Assembly: GCA_020328135.1 (NCBI GenBank)
Contig: JAIXNA010000013.1
Coordinates: 1-9,950, forward strand
Direction of reading: 5' to 3'
Length of the DNA: 9,950 bases
From: Candidatus Endomicrobiellum dinenymphae
Lineage (GTDB): Bacteria > Elusimicrobiota > Endomicrobiia > Endomicrobiales > Endomicrobiaceae
The number at the start of each line of letters is the position of its first letter. The first letter of the stretch is position 1. The position numbers were made by a program, and so were the translations under genes. Positions 6,720-9,950 of this stretch are shown here, piece after piece. Under the pieces are notes generated by a model, which saw only the letters and a list, made by a program, of their open reading frames with translations, was not told the origin of the DNA and ran no database searches.

Positions 6720-6807
6720 TAGCGCGACAGCTATGACTATCGTCTGAAAGCTGAGGACTTGAAGAATCGTCTCATGTCGTGTATTTGTCGTGACGCAAAG
6801 AGGAAGA

Positions 6808-8265
6808 ATGGATAATCTATTTGAGAAACTGAAAAATTGGATAAGAGCTTTTCTTCTAAGAGTTGCAAGAAAGCTTAGAACAGACGCTCGTAAAGATCCT
6901 GTCGTAAGAGAATCTAAAAGCTTGTTTTCGAGAGAAATCAAAATACCGGTTTTCGCTTCTCTGCTTTTTACAGTCGCAGCGCTTTACTGCATGCTTGTTA
7001 TAGCCTTCGGATTAGGCTGGAACGTTATGGTCGCAATGGCTATTTTTATAACGGCAATAGTTTCTTTTTTTATTGCGCAAACCAAAAACAAAGAAAAAGT
7101 AATATTAGAGGATAACGATGCGGTAGTTTTGATGTGCCTGCTTTTTATTATTGCAGTGTTGACATTTCAAATTTCAAGAGAGTATGTATCGCCGTTTTTG
7201 TCTCCGGTAGCCGCGTTCTCTCTTATGGCGGCAATGCTTTTATCTTCAAGAATCGGTATTTTGTATACTGTAAGTCTGAGCTTGTTTGTAGCTCTTTTAA
7301 ACGACATGCAGTTTGATATTTTTCTTGTTATGCTTTGTGGCGGAGTTGTTATTGTAACAAATGTACAAAGTATTTGTAGGAGATCGGATTTTATAAATAC
7401 AGGCGTCAAAATTGCTATTGCAAATATAGCCATGACAACAATGTTTTATTTTTTGGGCAGTTACGGCAGTTCGCAATTTAAATACAATCTTTTTTACGGC
7501 GCGCTTAACGGCGCTTTTGCTATTGTTTTAATGCTTGTGTTTATGCCTTTGTTTGAAAAAGTATTTTCAAGGACAACAAATATTAAATTGATAGAACTTT
7601 CAGATTTTAACAATCTGTTGCTCAAAAGACTTATGCTTGAAGTTCCGGGAACGTACCATCACTCGATTATGGCGGCGGACATTGCAGAGCAGGCTGCTAA
7701 TGCTATAAATGAAAATTCTCTTCTTGCTAGAGTAGGCGCATATTATCACGATATAGGTAAACTTAGAAATCCACAATATTTTATGGAAAATCAAATATCG
7801 GGGCATAATCCACATGACGATTTAACTCCGGAAATGTCTAAGCTTATTTTGATTTCTCATGTTAAAGATGGCATTGTTCTTGCCAGAAAATATAATGTTG
7901 ATAACGAAATTATTAACATTATAGGGCAGCATCATGGGACTACATCCATGCATGTTTTTTATCACAGAGCTTTAGAATCCGGTCCTAATGCAAATATAGA
8001 AAATTTTAGATATTCGGGACCTAAACCAGCTACGAAAGTTGCGGCGATAGTTATGATGGCGGATTCTTGCGAGGCAGCCTGTCGTAGTATAGAAGATCCG
8101 ACGGCGTTAAGAATTAAAGATGCTGTGGAAAAAATAATAAACAATAAATTTATTGATGGGCAGTTTTCGGAATGCCCCATAACCTTAAGAGATTTAGAAA
8201 TTATAAGAGATAGTATGATTTCGACCATTATGGGTATATATCACGCAAGAATTGATTACAAATAA
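6808..8265 (+). CDS. PgpH-type membrane HD-domain phosphodiesterase (short form)
   Basis: A 485-residue membrane protein with an intracellular HD phosphohydrolase domain of the PgpH family, which hydrolyses cyclic di-AMP. About seven hydrophobic helices lie between residues 47 and 250. The HD domain (about 265-480) opens with LEVPGTYHHSIMAADIAE and contains His285, His314-Asp315 (YYHDIGKL), His351 (SHVKDG), His375-His376 (GQHHGTT) and Asp419 (MADS), the complete metal-ligand set. Typical PgpH proteins are about 700 residues, with a large extracytoplasmic 7TMR-HDED domain between the first helix and the helix bundle; here it is absent. The ATG at 6808 is preferred over the GTG at 6790 because AAGAGGA (6798-6804) lies just before it. 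ybeY overlaps its end by 14 bases, the usual pgpH-ybeY neighbourhood. Cyclic di-AMP specificity is inferred from the family. Confidence 0.88.
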   Translation: MDNLFEKLKNWIRAFLLRVARKLRTDARKDPVVRESKSLFSREIKIPVFASLLFTVAALYCMLVIAFGLGWNVMVAMAIFITAIVSFFIAQTKNKEKVILEDNDAVVLMCLLFIIAVLTFQISREYVSPFLSPVAAFSLMAAMLLSSRIGILYTVSLSLFVALLNDMQFDIFLVMLCGGVVIVTNVQSICRRSDFINTGVKIAIANIAMTTMFYFLGSYGSSQFKYNLFYGALNGAFAIVLMLVFMPLFEKVFSRTTNIKLIELSDFNNLLLKRLMLEVPGTYHHSIMAADIAEQAANAINENSLLARVGAYYHDIGKLRNPQYFMENQISGHNPHDDLTPEMSKLILISHVKDGIVLARKYNVDNEIINIIGQHHGTTSMHVFYHRALESGPNANIENFRYSGPKPATKVAAIVMMADSCEAACRSIEDPTALRIKDAVEKIINNKFIDGQFSECPITLRDLEIIRDSMISTIMGIYHARIDYK

Positions 8266-8683
8266 AAACAATAATTTTATAAGTTTTATTGATTTTCCAA
8301 AACAGTACGCAGCTTTGTTAGAACAAGCTGCTGTGGCTGTTTTGAAATCTGAGAAAGTGAAGAAATACCAAATAAATTTTATAATGGTAAGCAATCAGGA
8401 AATAAAAAAACTTAATATAAAATACAGAAAAGTAAGGCGTATAACCGACGTAATATCTTTTTTGGTGATTCCAGAATTATTTATTGGAGATATTTATATT
8501 TCTAAAAATCGCACCCAAAAACAGGCAAAAAAATATGGAAATACTTGGCAGCAAGAACTTTCATATCTTGTAATACATGGCGTTCTTCATCTTTGCGGAT
8601 ATACTGACTACGATGTTGAAAATAAAACTAAAATGTTTGATAAACAGGATAAGATATTTAAATGTTTGTTTTCTCAGGGTTGA
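8252..8683 (+). CDS. ybeY: Endoribonuclease YbeY with an altered metal-binding motif
   Basis: YbeY is a small metal-dependent endoribonuclease involved in 16S rRNA 3'-end maturation and ribosome quality control. From TTG 8252 the protein has 143 residues, close to the family norm. An upstream start is needed to keep the N-terminal strand and helix, since the next ATG (8384) would cut them. Conserved features are IKKLNIKYR (51-59), TDVISF (65-70), GDIYIS (79-84) and HGVLHLCGY (109-117). The family motif is H-G-x-L-H-x-x-G-Y-D-H; His109 and His113 are present, but the third ligand is Asp119 in GYTDYD. The usual K-D-x-P before TDVLSF is also replaced by VRRI. This may be lineage-specific or early decay. 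The start overlaps the HD gene by 14 bases, implying translational coupling, and its own Shine-Dalgarno is weak. Confidence 0.85.
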   Translation: MITNKNNNFISFIDFPKQYAALLEQAAVAVLKSEKVKKYQINFIMVSNQEIKKLNIKYRKVRRITDVISFLVIPELFIGDIYISKNRTQKQAKKYGNTWQQELSYLVIHGVLHLCGYTDYDVENKTKMFDKQDKIFKCLFSQG

Positions 8684-9483
8684 TTATATTCTTTTTGCTT
8701 TTATTTGTTTTGGCTTGGGTTTCTGCAGCGAAAATAGGAATTACAAGTTTATCTAGGTATAGAGTAAAAACTGATAGTTCAAACTCCAAAACTTTCCAAA
8801 TTTTTGTCGTCATGGCTCGAACAGTCGTATTATCTGCTTACAATTATTCTAACTGTTAATGTTATTGCGAACATGCTTACGAGCTTTGCGTTCACGTACG
8901 CCATGACATTTGTTTTTATATGATTATAAATAATGAACATGTAATAGAAAAATTGTTCATTGGCGATAATCTCGAGCGTTATTTTGATCTTTGGAGAAAT
9001 TGAGTCAAGATATTCAAAAGTTCCTGTTTTTAGAAGAAATATTAAACAACATCATAATCATAGGCATAGTATATACAAAAGATCTTGCAACCGCGTGACG
9101 AACCGCGGGTTATAGCGCTTGAGTACATACATAATACGCTTTGCATACTATGCTCTAGAGATAGAGAATGCAGATGTCAGTGAAATACTCAGAGTTTAAA
9201 ACAGGCGGCTTAAAACAAAAAACAATAATGTATATAGTATATAGAACGCAATAAATATATTATTATACGAGCATGTGAATCAATATATAATGTAAACGAT
9301 GAACCAAATCTGAGTATTCCAAAGGGCAATTGTACTGCAGTCAATGGTTGGGTTTTGGAATTGTTTGGCAGAATTACAGAAAATGGCGAGAAAATAACAT
9401 GGAATAATTGCTCCATAAAAATAAAAGATGCCGATTTAAAAAAAGTGAACAAAGTTGTGTTAAAAAAATGTACTATACAATAA
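8662..9483 (+). pseudogene. Decayed HlyC/CorC-family (CNNM-CBS-CorC_HlyC) membrane protein
   Basis: Fragments of a hemolysin C/CorC-type transporter lie in the correct order but in changing frames. 8662-8795 gives a hydrophobic helix and SAAKIGITSLSRYRVK, the CNNM start. A +1 shift near 8783 continues PKLSKFLSSW, LLTIILTVNVIANM to TGA 8921. After TAA 8942 and TAG 8945, 8972-9031 reads SSVILIFGEI joined in frame to ESRYSKVPVF, so the stretch between CNNM and the first CBS domain is deleted. Another shift gives NNIIIIGIVYTKDLATA (to TGA 9096), the end of CBS1. IRFAYYALEIENADVSEILRV (to TAA 9197) begins CBS2. 9298-9483 reads DEPNLSIP and GRITENGEKITWNNCSI, the CorC_HlyC C-terminal domain. Its first codons overlap ybeY and its stop lies inside recO, so the ancestral ybeY-corC-recO order is intact. 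The gene cannot make a functional protein. Confidence 0.88.
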
Positions 9484-9950
9484 AAGGACTGGTTCTCAAC
9501 TCAAAAATACATGGCGAGTATGATAAACTTATCACGATTTATTCTTACGAATGGGGAAAAATTCAGGCCGTTGCGCCAAGCGCCAAAAAAATCGCGGCAA
9601 AACTTTCAGCCGCAACCGAACCATTAACCGAAAGCGAGTTTATGGTTTTTAATAATAATTTTTCAAGACCAAAAATAATAGGAGCGCGTATACTTAAAAA
9701 CAATACAACAATCAAAACGGATTTTGGAAGAAATATATACGCTCTGTACGCCGCTGAAATTGGAAATGAATTTGCTCCTTTTAATCTTGCAAATACGATT
9801 AAGTATGATTTAATATCAAGGATTTGGGAAATTCTTGCCGTTTGTATGTACCCAAAGCGAGCGTTAACGGCTTTTATTTTACGTTTTTTAAAACAATCAG
9901 GTTACTCTTTTGCGGATTATTTAAAAAATAATAATGCTTTTGTTGATAGA
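9468..9950 (+). CDS. recO: DNA repair protein RecO, N-terminal part (runs off the window)
   Basis: RecO works with RecR to load RecA onto SSB-coated single-stranded DNA in RecF-pathway recombination repair. From ATG 9468 the frame stays open for 161 codons to the window edge. It begins MYYTIKGLVLNSKIHGEYDKLITIYS, the family's N-terminal OB-fold start (usually 'vlr~~~~gE~d~lvtlft'). It continues with GKIQAVAPSAKK, TEPLTESEFMVF and IIGARIL, then a helical region with YALYAAEIGNEF and FILRFLKQSGY typical of the RecO C-terminal domain. No obvious Shine-Dalgarno precedes the ATG, only an A7 run. The start lies 16 bases inside the end of the decayed corC-type gene, so recO may once have been translated by coupling to it and now relies on upstream read-through or an unseen promoter within the pseudogene. 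No frameshift is visible in the part present. Confidence 0.88.
   Translation, partial: MYYTIKGLVLNSKIHGEYDKLITIYSYEWGKIQAVAPSAKKIAAKLSAATEPLTESEFMVFNNNFSRPKIIGARILKNNTTIKTDFGRNIYALYAAEIGNEFAPFNLANTIKYDLISRIWEILAVCMYPKRALTAFILRFLKQSGYSFADYLKNNNAFVDR

Larger units (their letters stand above)
6438..6807. other. Gene-free, repeat-rich spacer between aspS and the HD gene
   Basis: This 370-bp stretch has no convincing gene. Two overlapping open frames (starting near 6434 and 6517) are best explained as read-through of repeats: they translate the same repeat as HLERSEES in one frame and IILSEVKS in another, and neither resembles a known protein. The spacer contains a 17-base palindrome, a 10-bp stem hairpin and a 59-bp tandem duplication, each listed separately. 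Its middle part (about 6525-6600) looks more GC-rich than the neighbouring coding DNA. I see no clear promoter for the downstream gene; TTGAAG at 6759-6764 with TATTTG at 6782-6787 is too weak to call. Confidence 0.6.

Noticed and set aside
6434..6747. Two overlapping open frames of about 76-78 codons after aspS
   Set aside because: They read through palindromes and the tandem repeat, give the same DNA in two frames, have no ribosome-binding site and resemble spurious repeat translations.
9210..9452. 80-codon minus-strand open frame
   Set aside because: It lies antisense to the recognisable CorC_HlyC C-terminal domain remnant and has no family features of its own.

Overview
The window looks like chromosome of a low-GC, Gram-negative bacterium undergoing genome reduction. 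Outer-membrane character is suggested by a signal-peptide beta-barrel candidate ending in Phe. The protein sequences, the AT-rich codon use and the mix of intact housekeeping genes with decayed genes fit the Elusimicrobia, and in particular an Endomicrobium-like insect or protist symbiont. That assignment is an inference from recognition, not from a search. All genes that can be supported are on the + strand.

Layout. 1-350: the 3' half of a shikimate kinase gene, apparently frameshifted near the window edge. 458-1165: a predicted outer-membrane beta-barrel protein behind a good sigma-70-type promoter. 1229-3246: accA (acetyl-CoA carboxylase carboxyltransferase alpha) followed closely by a class II fructose-bisphosphate aldolase. 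3376-3660: a small DUF3566-like membrane protein with its own strong promoter and Shine-Dalgarno sequence. About 3644-4013: fossil of a sensor histidine kinase, then a 42-bp perfect palindrome that is probably a terminator. 4119-6437: a Nudix hydrolase of the ADP-ribose pyrophosphatase type and aspS, 12 bp apart. 6438-6807: a gene-free, repeat-rich spacer with two hairpins and a 59-bp tandem duplication of a dispersed-repeat type sequence. 6808-8683: a short PgpH-type HD phosphodiesterase overlapping ybeY. 8662-9483: a heavily decayed HlyC/CorC (CNNM-CBS-CorC_HlyC) transporter pseudogene. 9468-9950: the start of recO, running off the window.

The intact genes serve core functions: fatty-acid precursor synthesis, glycolysis, nucleotide housekeeping, tRNA charging, c-di-AMP turnover, rRNA maturation and recombination repair. 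What has decayed is signalling (histidine kinase), ion transport/efflux (CorC type) and possibly one aromatic amino acid step (shikimate kinase). AspRS carries the His31/Gly82 pair associated with non-discriminating enzymes, which would couple this locus to tRNA-dependent asparagine formation.

I found no convincing undescribed multi-gene system. The most interesting material is gene decay in progress, an altered YbeY metal site, the repeat-rich spacer, and a PgpH without its usual extracytoplasmic domain.
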